From: Rickettsiales bacterium
GTDB taxonomy: Bacteria > Pseudomonadota > Alphaproteobacteria > Rickettsiales > UBA8987
Assembly (NCBI GenBank): GCA_020631295.1
Contig: JAHDHN010000052.1
Coordinates: forward strand, 1-6,383
Length of the DNA stretch: 6,383 nt
Direction: 5' to 3'
The translations under genes were made by a program, and so were the position numbers. Positions 1 through 5,951 of this stretch are shown here, piece after piece. Under the pieces are notes generated by a model. That model was not told the origin of the DNA. It did no database searches and saw only the letters and a list, made by a program, of their open reading frames with translations. Numbering within the stretch: position 1 is the first letter of the stretch; every line of letters begins with the position of its first letter.

Positions 1-13
1 GGAACCAAACGCT

Positions 14-1585
14 ATGACATTCGATATAGACGCCGCGCTTAGCAGCAATGCGTGGGTATTTAAGGAAGCCGAAGCGCTAAAGGCGCGCGTGGAAAAGCAG
101 CCGCCGGAGAAGGGCTATGTGCTGTTTGAAACCGGCTATGGTCCTTCTGGCCTGCCGCATATTGGCACCTTTGGCGAGGTGTTCCGCACCACCATGGTAC
201 GCCAGGCTTTTATGCGCATGAGCGATATTCCTACCAAACTCTTCGCCTTTTCTGATGATATGGATGGCTTACGAAAAGTGCCTGAAAATCTGCCAAATCA
301 GGAGATGATTGCCTCGCATCTGGGCAAGCCACTTACCTCTATTCCTGATCCGTTTGGTACGCATGAGAGCTTTGGCGCGCATATGAATAACCGCCTGCAG
401 CAATTTTTGGATCGGTTTGGGTTTGACTATGAGTTTAAGAGCTCCACTGCATGCTATAAAAACGGCGTGTTTGATGATGCGCTGCGTAAGATGCTGCAAG
501 AATATGACACAGTGATGCAGGTAATTTTACCTACGCTGGGCAAAGAGCGCCAAGCAACGTACAGCCCGTTTTTGCCTGTGTGCCCAAAAACAAACATAGT
601 GCTGCAAGTGCCGATGGAAGAGGTAGATGCACAAGCTGGCACCGTAACGTATAGTGACCCAAATGACGGCGAGCGCATGACCGTGCCCGTAACAGGCGGT
701 GCCTGTAAACTCCAATGGAAGCCCGATTGGGGCATGCGCTGGGCAGCCCTTGGGGTGGATTATGAGATGTATGGCAAGGATTTGATTCCGTCCGCTGAGC
801 TCTCCTCAAAAATCTGTAAAATTCTGGGTACAGCAGCGCCTAACCAGTTTTTCTATGAGCTGTTTTTGGACGATAAAGGCGGTAAAATTTCCAAATCCAA
901 AGGCAATGGCATAAGCCTGGAAGAATGGCTACGCTATGGCACAGAAGAGAGCTTGAGCCTCTATATGTTCAACAGCCCGCGCAAGGCCAAGCGCCTCTAT
1001 TTTGATGTGATTCCCAAGGCGGTGGATGAGTATGTAACTCATACGCAAAAATGGCCAGAGCAAGAGCCCAAGCAGCAATATGCCAATCCAAGCTGGCATA
1101 TCCATAATGGCGATGTGCCGCAGCGGGACGTGCCGGTGAGCTTTGGCTTGCTGCTAAATTTGGCCAGCGCCTGCAACCCCGAATCGCCGGATGTGTTATG
1201 GGGCTTCATCAGCCGCTACGCCAGCGGTGCCACGCCAGAATCGCACCCTTATTTGGCCACCATGGTGGAGCTGGCCATGCAATATTTCCAGGATTTTGTG
1301 CTGCCTAATAAAGAATACCGTGCACCAACCGATGCGGAGCGTGCCGCACTGGAAGATCTCAAAGCCACGCTTGAGGGCATGCAAGGTGAGAGCGATGCGG
1401 AAACGCTGCAGACCGAAGTGTTCAGCGTGGGAAAACGCCATGGCTATGAGCAATTGCGTGAGTGGTTTGCCGCACTTTATGAAACGCTTCTGGGCCAATC
1501 ACAAGGACCACGCATGGGCTCTTTTATCGCACTCTATGGCACTGCAGAAACCATTGGTCTGATCGACGCAGCATTAGGGCGATAG
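14..1585 (+). CDS. lysK: Lysine--tRNA ligase, class I (LysRS-I)
   Basis: Cytoplasmic enzyme that charges tRNA-Lys with lysine using ATP. The 523-residue product matches the usual class I length (about 520-550). It shows the class I nucleotide-binding signatures: a HIGH-type motif in GPSGLPHIGT (residues 43-52) and a KMSKS-type motif KISKSKGN (residues 291-298). The segment ETGYGPSGLPHIGTFGEV is characteristic of LysRS-I rather than of other class I synthetases. The C-terminal part (from about residue 330) is the expected mostly helical anticodon-binding region. Class I LysRS is known from archaea, spirochaetes and alphaproteobacteria; most other bacteria use the unrelated class II LysS. The ATG at 14 gives an N-terminus like that of alphaproteobacterial homologues. 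Only a GGA at 1-3 is visible as a possible ribosome site, because the window begins there. The frame is intact. It converges on miaA. Confidence 0.97.
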   Translation: MTFDIDAALSSNAWVFKEAEALKARVEKQPPEKGYVLFETGYGPSGLPHIGTFGEVFRTTMVRQAFMRMSDIPTKLFAFSDDMDGLRKVPENLPNQEMIASHLGKPLTSIPDPFGTHESFGAHMNNRLQQFLDRFGFDYEFKSSTACYKNGVFDDALRKMLQEYDTVMQVILPTLGKERQATYSPFLPVCPKTNIVLQVPMEEVDAQAGTVTYSDPNDGERMTVPVTGGACKLQWKPDWGMRWAALGVDYEMYGKDLIPSAELSSKICKILGTAAPNQFFYELFLDDKGGKISKSKGNGISLEEWLRYGTEESLSLYMFNSPRKAKRLYFDVIPKAVDEYVTHTQKWPEQEPKQQYANPSWHIHNGDVPQRDVPVSFGLLLNLASACNPESPDVLWGFISRYASGATPESHPYLATMVELAMQYFQDFVLPNKEYRAPTDAERAALEDLKATLEGMQGESDAETLQTEVFSVGKRHGYEQLREWFAALYETLLGQSQGPRMGSFIALYGTAETIGLIDAALGR

Positions 1586-1601
1586 GGCTATTCTTTATGT
1601 T

Positions 1602-1628
1602 CCCTGTGGTTTAGCCACAGGGTCAAAT
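1602..1628 (+). repeat. Hairpin repeat, copy 1
   Basis: An 8-bp perfect stem (CCCTGTGG at 1602-1609 with CCACAGGG at 1615-1622) and a 5-nt loop, followed by a TCAAAT flank (1623-1628). It begins 17 nt after the lysK stop codon. No T-run follows the stem, so it is not a textbook intrinsic terminator, although it could stabilise the lysK mRNA 3' end. Copy 2 (1651-1677) is the same unit in inverted orientation. Confidence 0.75.
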
Positions 1629-1650
1629 GGTGATACAGCATAACTCTTAG

Positions 1651-1677
1651 ATTTGATCCTGCGGTCGAGCCGCAGGA
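1651..1677 (-). repeat. Hairpin repeat, copy 2, inverted
   Basis: An 8-bp perfect stem (TCCTGCGG at 1657-1664 with CCGCAGGA at 1670-1677) and a 5-nt loop TCGAG, preceded by ATTTGA (1651-1656). It is an inverted copy of the unit at 1602-1628. The two stems differ at two base pairs (C-G versus T-A at the base, T-A versus C-G in the middle), and in each case both partners changed so pairing is kept. It lies 6 nt past the miaA stop on the miaA side, without a T-run. Confidence 0.75.
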
Positions 1678-1683
1678 AACTAG

Positions 1684-2592
1684 CTATATAATTTCATCCG
1701 CCTGCAGCTGATGCGTAAACCAGGTGGTTTGGCGTTTGATATAATGCCGTGTGTCGGTTTGAGTAATGTTAATTGCTTCTTCCAAACTATGTTTTTGCTG
1801 CAGATAATCTGCAAAGGCACGAAACCCATGCACGGTGTGGATGGCTGCAGCAGGCGTGCCATCATACGGATACTTCTTTAGTGTTGCTTCCACCTCTTCT
1901 AGCAATCCCTCTTCCAACATTGCATACACACGCTTGTTTGCACGATCATACATTTCTTGCCTGTCTGGCTGCAATAATATGGTGTAACATTGCGCTGTAT
2001 CATAGGCCGGCTTGGTGGGCTCTGCCTGCCAAGCAAGCAAACTTTTGCCGGTGCTACGCAGCACCTCCAGTGCCCTATAAATGCGCTGTGTATCATTAGG
2101 TTTCAGCTTCTCTGCCATTGCCACATCTTCTTTCTGCAAGGAAGCAAAAGCCTGTTCAGCCGAAAGGCTACGCACGGCCTCACGGATCTCTGCTGCAATA
2201 TCCGGCACCTGCACCAGCCCTTTGGTCAGCGCATTGATATACAGGCCCGTGCCGCCCACCAACATGGGCATTGCACCCTCTGCATGAGCCGCATTAATCT
2301 CATTTTGTACATCTTCCAGCCAGCGTGCGGCATCATATTGCACATCACCCGGCCAAAAGCCAAAGAGCCGGTGCGGAACGCCGCGCTGCTCTTTACGCGT
2401 AGGTTGCGCGGTTAAAATGGGCAAATCAGCATAAATTTGTTGGCTATCGGCATTAATGATAATGACATTTTGCTGCCGCTCTTTTATCACATGCTCAGCA
2501 AGCTGCACCGCATAGGCCGTTTTACCGGAGGTGGTGGGCCCAGTAACAATCACGATAGGGTGGGAAATATGGAGTGTATCAAACGCGAGCAT
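1684..2592 (-). CDS. miaA: tRNA dimethylallyltransferase MiaA
   Basis: Transfers a dimethylallyl group to N6 of A37 in tRNAs that read UNN codons, the first step towards ms2i6A; it acts in the cytoplasm. From the ATG at 2592 the product is 302 residues, the normal family length. Visible motifs are the P-loop GPTTSGKT (18-25), DSQQIY (49-54, the family DSxQVY motif), PHRLFGF (73-79), VGGTGLY (112-118), NDTQRIYRALEV (166-177) and RHYIKRQTTWF (282-292) near the C-terminus. The reading frame is open upstream to 2778, but those extra 62 residues do not resemble MiaA and are antisense to serB. The chosen start leaves 17 residues before the P-loop, as in homologues, with an AAGG at 2603-2606 as a possible ribosome site (10-nt spacer). 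It is divergent from serB, with overlapping 5' ends. Confidence 0.95.
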   Translation of the reverse strand: MLAFDTLHISHPIVIVTGPTTSGKTAYAVQLAEHVIKERQQNVIIINADSQQIYADLPILTAQPTRKEQRGVPHRLFGFWPGDVQYDAARWLEDVQNEINAAHAEGAMPMLVGGTGLYINALTKGLVQVPDIAAEIREAVRSLSAEQAFASLQKEDVAMAEKLKPNDTQRIYRALEVLRSTGKSLLAWQAEPTKPAYDTAQCYTILLQPDRQEMYDRANKRVYAMLEEGLLEEVEATLKKYPYDGTPAAAIHTVHGFRAFADYLQQKHSLEEAINITQTDTRHYIKRQTTWFTHQLQADEII

Positions 2593-3501
2593 GGGGTGGT
2601 AACCTTGGTATGTAACCCAACTAGTTTTACGCTCAATGAGGCGGAAATCAACAGCGTTGTGGATATGATGCAAGCCAGCGGCGCGATTATTGAAGATGTG
2701 GAGCTGCTGCATCCAGAGCAGGCGGTAGATATTTATTTTGCGGTGCTGCCCATTGATGAAATGCGCACGCTCATGCATGCGCTTTTAGATGCTGTACCGG
2801 TAGATTTTTGTGTACAGCCGGCCTTAGGGCGCAAAAAGAAGCTACTGCTGTCAGACATGGACTCCACCATGATTCACCAGGAATGTGTGGATGAGCTGGC
2901 AGCTCATGTGGGGCAAAAAGAAGTGGTAAGCGACATTACCGAGCGCGCCATGAATGGTGAGATTGATTTCCCCACCGCCTTAAGGGAGCGTGTGGCACTC
3001 TTAAAAGGCATTAGCGAAGCAGTGGTAGAAGACACTTACCAAGCGCGCATCACCCATATGGAAGGTGCCGCCATTTTGCTGGCTACCATGAAGGCAAGTG
3101 ATGCGCATTGCGTGCTGGTATCGGGCGGGTTCACGGCATTTACGGAGAAAGTAGCCAGGGATTTAGGCTTTGATGCCAATGAGGCAAATATCTTGGAAAT
3201 GGAGCATGGCGTGCTCACCGGTACGGTGAAAGAACCTATTTTAAACAAGACGGCAAAGGTGAATGCGCTCCATTTCTATCAAGAGGAACAAGGCGCAAAA
3301 GACTATGAGACCATCACAGTGGGTGACGGCGCCAATGATGTGCCAATGTTAAAAGCTGCTGGCCTTGGGGTGGCATTTCGTGCTAAACCAGCAGTACAGC
3401 AAGAGATTGCCGCACATGGCGGCGCTATTGTGAATCATGCAGATTTAACCGCCCTGCTCTATTTTCAGGGCTATAAATATGAGGAGTTTGCACGCCCATG
3501 A
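2569..3501 (+). CDS. serB: Phosphoserine phosphatase SerB
   Basis: HAD-family hydrolase that removes phosphate from O-phosphoserine, the last step of serine biosynthesis; cytoplasmic and Mg-dependent. The product is 310 residues. The N-terminal region (about 1-88) corresponds to the ACT-like extension of longer SerB proteins. The catalytic domain follows, with motif I DMDST (96-100, nucleophile Asp96), ECVDELA (105-111), motif II SGGF (185-188), a motif III lysine in NKTAK (226-230) and motif IV GDGANDVPML (252-261). The ATG at 2569 was chosen for the AGGGTGGGA stretch ending 3 nt before it. A GTG at 2596 is a real alternative: it would give an N-terminus starting at VTLV, closer to many homologues, and remove the overlap with miaA. 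The longer frame from 2437 is antisense to miaA and unlikely. serB overlaps tyrA by 4 bp. Confidence 0.95.
   Translation: MECIKREHGVVTLVCNPTSFTLNEAEINSVVDMMQASGAIIEDVELLHPEQAVDIYFAVLPIDEMRTLMHALLDAVPVDFCVQPALGRKKKLLLSDMDSTMIHQECVDELAAHVGQKEVVSDITERAMNGEIDFPTALRERVALLKGISEAVVEDTYQARITHMEGAAILLATMKASDAHCVLVSGGFTAFTEKVARDLGFDANEANILEMEHGVLTGTVKEPILNKTAKVNALHFYQEEQGAKDYETITVGDGANDVPMLKAAGLGVAFRAKPAVQQEIAAHGGAIVNHADLTALLYFQGYKYEEFARP
2624..2651 (-). promoter_or_regulatory. Candidate sigma70-type promoter for miaA
   Basis: On the minus strand, TTGATT (2646-2651) and TAAAAC (2624-2629) are separated by 16 nt. Each matches four of six consensus bases. A start of transcription near 2617 would give a leader of about 25 nt before the miaA ATG. 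The whole site lies within the serB coding region, which is unavoidable because no gap exists between the two genes. This is a pattern match only. Confidence 0.3.
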
Positions 3502-4451
3502 AATTAACCAATAAATCTACCATTGCAATTGTGGGCGTGGGGCTGATTGGTGGCAGCTGCATCTTGGCATTGCGCAAGCGTGGGTTTAAAGGAAATATTC
3601 ATGGCCTGGTGCGCGATGTGCCACGTGTGCAAGCCACAGAGGCCGGGCAGGCTTGTGATATCCTCACCGATGACCCTGTGTTGGCCATTGCCAAGGCAGA
3701 CATTGTGATGCTGGCCGTGCCGCTGCATGTCTATGAAACGGTGATTAATAATGTAGTGCCACTCATGCGGCCGCAGGCAATTTTAACCGATGTAGGCTCG
3801 GTCAAATTCACGCCTTATGAGCTGATGGCAAAAACCAAACATGAGCATATTGTGCCCGCACACCCTATTGCTGGCAAGGAAGAAGGCGGGCCAGAACATG
3901 CCGATCCGCGCTTGTTTGTGGGCAAAAAAACCATCCTCACAGACCTGGATGAAACAGATGACAGCAGCGTGATCACCCATTTATGGGAAAGTTGCGGCAG
4001 CAATGTGATTCGCATGAACCCGCTGCAGCATGATGAAATTTACGCCTATGTGTCTCATTTACCCCAATTTGTGGCATTTAACCTGCCCAAAGCGCTGCAA
4101 GAAGTGGAATATGTGCCGAACTCTCCCATGTGGCATTTCACCCGGCTGTGCCGTTCACCACATGCCGTGTGGGAGCCGATTTTTAGCATGAATGAGCGCT
4201 ATGTGACCGAGGCCGCACAGCGTTTTTGGCATAAGGCTGGGCCGGTCGCAAATAAATATGGCCTGAAATTCCCCACTGTAGCGGGTTGGCTAGCTGGCCA
4301 CAGAGAGGCGCAAGCAGTGGAGCTTACACAAGAAGCCATGCAAGAAATTGCCAAGGAATATGCCACTGCCATGCAATTTTCGATTGATAATGACTATCAA
4401 AGCTTCGGCGGCACCGGCCTTGCAAGCGTGATGCAGGTGTTAGAGGGATAA
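3498..4451 (+). CDS. tyrA: Prephenate/arogenate dehydrogenase TyrA
   Basis: Oxidative decarboxylation of prephenate (or arogenate) in tyrosine biosynthesis. The product is 317 residues. An N-terminal Rossmann fold carries GVGLIGGS (13-20), DVGSVK (98-103) and the family motif HPIAGKEEGG (122-131). The helical catalytic/dimerisation part has SHLPQ (186-190) and FTRLCRSPHAVW (214-225), corresponding to the FTRIA.SDP..W motif of the family. No fused chorismate mutase or ACT domain is present. At the end of the second beta-strand the usual Asp of NAD-specific members is replaced (GLVRD, Val38-Arg39), which may mean NADP preference; this is inferred. The stretch after about residue 240 is less like standard TyrA. 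The ATG overlaps the serB stop (ATGA), and GAGGAG at 3481-3486 gives a ribosome site with an 11-nt spacer, so translational coupling to serB is likely. Confidence 0.92.
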   Translation: MKLTNKSTIAIVGVGLIGGSCILALRKRGFKGNIHGLVRDVPRVQATEAGQACDILTDDPVLAIAKADIVMLAVPLHVYETVINNVVPLMRPQAILTDVGSVKFTPYELMAKTKHEHIVPAHPIAGKEEGGPEHADPRLFVGKKTILTDLDETDDSSVITHLWESCGSNVIRMNPLQHDEIYAYVSHLPQFVAFNLPKALQEVEYVPNSPMWHFTRLCRSPHAVWEPIFSMNERYVTEAAQRFWHKAGPVANKYGLKFPTVAGWLAGHREAQAVELTQEAMQEIAKEYATAMQFSIDNDYQSFGGTGLASVMQVLEG

Positions 4452-4456
4452 TTAAG

Positions 4457-4550
4457 AATGTCATTCTGCCGTGTCCGCCATAACCTCCTATCATCCGAAG
4501 CTTTAGCGTAGGAGGATGGCGACGGCGGGCAGGACGTTCGAAATGACAAT
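4457..4550. repeat. Imperfect palindromic intergenic element
   Basis: Fills most of the gap between the convergent tyrA and helicase genes. Nested inverted pairs are visible: TGTCATT (4459-4465) with AATGACA (4542-4548), CTGCC (4466-4470) with GGCAG (4528-4532), GCCAT (4477-4481) with ATGGC (4516-4520), and CCTCCTA (4484-4490) with TAGGAGG (4509-4515). The apex includes GAAGCTTTAGC (4497-4507). One arm has an unpaired segment of about 9 nt (4533-4541). The terminal inverted repeats and nested palindrome look like a dispersed non-coding repeat (MITE- or REP-like) and could also act as a two-way transcription barrier. No T-run follows it. Family membership is not provable from a single copy. 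Confidence 0.6.
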
Positions 4551-4571
4551 AGTGTGCTCAAGAGGACGAAT

Positions 4572-5747
4572 CTAACTACGCTTCTTTTTGCCACGGCGGC
4601 GGGCCATAGGCTTTTTACGGTTAAAACGGTTTTGGGACAGTTTCTTTTTATGCTCTTTGGCTTTTTCCGGGTCAATCAGCATCTCAATCGCATGCCATTT
4701 GCCTGTATCAATCGGCGCAATTAAATTCAGTGCCTCCCCCTTTGCACCGGCACGTGCCGTGCGCCCAATACGGTGGATATAATCCTCAGGCACTTGCGGC
4801 ATGTCATAATTAATCACATGCGCAATATGGGAGATATCCAACCCGCGCGCCGCCACATCTGTTGCTACTAAAATACGGAACTTTTCATCTCGAAATGCCT
4901 TGGTCACCTGCGCACGTTTGTTATGGCGCAAATCACCGTGAATGGCGGTCGCCTTGTGCCCGTCTTTCTTCAAACGCCCCGCAATCTTCTCAGTGCTGTA
5001 TTTGGTTTTCACGAAAATAATCACCGAACCTTTGCGTTTTTTCAACTGCTCTACCAGCACATCATATTTCTGCTTTGTATCCACATGCACCGTTTCTTGC
5101 TTAATATCCTGCGCCGGCACATGCGTTTCTCCCACAGAGATACGTTCTGGGTTGGTAAGATAACGCTTGCTCAATGCAATAATATTTTTCGGTAAGGTCG
5201 CTGAGAATAACAATGTTTGGCGCTGCTCTGGCATATGCTCCAAAATCTCATTAATCTGCACCGAGAACCCCATATCTAGCATGCGGTCTGTTTCATCCAG
5301 CACCAAAAAATCGGTGTTAGAGAGATCTAACGTACCCTGGCGCAAATGATCATTAATACGGCCCGGCGTGCCTACAATCAAACGCGGCTTAGCTTTTAAC
5401 TTATTCAACTGCTTAATAATCGGCACACCACCAATCAACAACACTGCTTGTATTTTGCTATTCTTCGCCAACATGGACGTTAAAGACTCATGCACCTGTG
5501 CTGCCAACTCACGCGTGGGTGTCACAATCAGCACATTGCCTTGTTTCGTCGTCATTAATTTGTTCAGCGCAGGAATACCAAAGGCGCCGGTTTTTCCTGT
5601 GCCCGTTTGCGCGGAACCTAAAATATCCTTACCTTCTAGTGCAATCGGAATCGCTTTTTCTTGAATAGGCGTGGGTATATTAAAGCCTAAATGCTCTAAT
5701 TTATGTAGCAAGCCCTCTGGCAAGCCAAATGTTGTAAAATCTGTCAT
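4572..5747 (-). CDS. DEAD-box ATP-dependent RNA helicase (RhlE/CsdA-like)
   Basis: ATP-dependent RNA unwinding, probably in ribosome assembly or RNA turnover; cytoplasmic. The product is 391 residues, a minimal two-RecA-domain core plus a short basic tail. Motifs in order: Q motif region (FTTFGL... PTPIQ, 4-29), motif I AQTGTGKT (46-53), Ia PTRELAA (77-83), Ib TPGR (127-130), motif II DETD (151-154), III SAT (182-184), IV IIFVKT (243-248), V ATDVAARGLD (295-304) and VI HRIGRTAR (325-332). The tail (about 367-391) is rich in Lys and Arg and ends GKKKRS, suited to non-specific RNA binding. Motif II is DETD rather than DEAD, with the catalytic Asp-Glu kept. The ATG at 5747 has AGGA (5754-5757) with a 6-nt spacer. 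The start overlaps the stop of a possible 16-codon leader ORF. The exact subfamily (rhlE, csdA/deaD, srmB) cannot be settled here, so no symbol is given. Confidence 0.95.
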   Translation of the reverse strand: MTDFTTFGLPEGLLHKLEHLGFNIPTPIQEKAIPIALEGKDILGSAQTGTGKTGAFGIPALNKLMTTKQGNVLIVTPTRELAAQVHESLTSMLAKNSKIQAVLLIGGVPIIKQLNKLKAKPRLIVGTPGRINDHLRQGTLDLSNTDFLVLDETDRMLDMGFSVQINEILEHMPEQRQTLLFSATLPKNIIALSKRYLTNPERISVGETHVPAQDIKQETVHVDTKQKYDVLVEQLKKRKGSVIIFVKTKYSTEKIAGRLKKDGHKATAIHGDLRHNKRAQVTKAFRDEKFRILVATDVAARGLDISHIAHVINYDMPQVPEDYIHRIGRTARAGAKGEALNLIAPIDTGKWHAIEMLIDPEKAKEHKKKLSQNRFNRKKPMARRRGKKKRS

Positions 5748-5794
5748 CTCTTTTCCTGTTTTATAGCAATCACTCTCGTCATACCGCGATTCAT
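5744..5794 (-). CDS. Possible 16-codon leader ORF upstream of helicase
   Basis: A short frame encoding MNRGMTRVIAIKQEKR that ends in TGA overlapping the helicase ATG (ATGA). It has a strong Shine-Dalgarno-like AAGGAGA (5803-5809) at an 8-nt spacer, better than the helicase's own AGGA. Its start codon lies in the loop of the hairpin at 5781-5803. This arrangement would allow translational coupling or structural control of helicase synthesis. Against it: the frame is very short, has no recognisable regulatory peptide sequence, and the hairpin with its GGAGAT flank may be a dispersed repeat that carries these signals by chance. Confidence 0.3.
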   Translation of the reverse strand: MNRGMTRVIAIKQEKR

Positions 5795-5803
5795 TCGCGG
5801 TAT
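5781..5803 (-). promoter_or_regulatory. Perfect 9-bp hairpin in helicase leader
   Basis: The arms ATACCGCGA (5781-5789) and TCGCGGTAT (5795-5803) pair perfectly around a 5-nt loop (5790-5794), which reads ATGAA on the minus strand. It lies 34 nt upstream of the helicase ATG, with the Shine-Dalgarno-like AAGGAGA (5803-5809) at its 5' edge on that strand. The flanks GTCAT and ATCTCC resemble those of common proteobacterial intergenic hairpin repeats, so it may be a dispersed repeat, an mRNA control structure, or both. Confidence 0.6.
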
Positions 5804-5951
5804 CTCCTTACGCGTTGCACAATATGTTTGTGGGAGATTTCATGGATATACCATAAAATGACGGGCGAAGGGGCAAGAGAATATCACATTCTGCAGCGTG
5901 CATAACGAAAACTTACCTACACACAAGGTTTAATTACAATTGATTATATTT
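5804..5951. other. Non-coding gap between surface-protein gene and helicase
   Basis: This 148-nt stretch holds no convincing ORF. It must contain the 3' end signal of the surface-protein gene and probably the helicase promoter. Next to the surface-protein stop it is AT-rich, with a CAATTG palindrome (5938-5943), but no GC-rich stem followed by T residues is visible. On the minus strand, possible promoter pieces (TTGCCC near 5875, TATGGTATAT near 5850) match the sigma70 consensus poorly, so no promoter is called. Confidence 0.5.

Noticed and set aside
531..809. Minus-strand open frames inside lysK (also at 454-735 and 527-715)
   Set aside because: They lie fully within a well-supported lysK gene, have no recognisable protein features and overlap one another in different frames; they are shadows.
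1191..1562. 123-codon plus-strand frame within lysK
   Set aside because: It is an alternative frame of the lysK 3' part, with improbable composition and no own ribosome site.
2437..2568. N-terminal extension of SerB by 44 residues
   Set aside because: It is antisense to the MiaA P-loop and DSQQ region and does not look like a SerB N-terminus.
2593..2778. N-terminal extension of MiaA by 62 residues
   Set aside because: The extension is antisense to serB codons, lacks similarity to MiaA and would place the P-loop far from the N-terminus.
4397..4675. 92-codon minus-strand frame spanning the tyrA end, palindromic element and helicase end
   Set aside because: It crosses two real genes and a palindromic element; its sequence is explained by the element and by shifted reading of the helicase tail.
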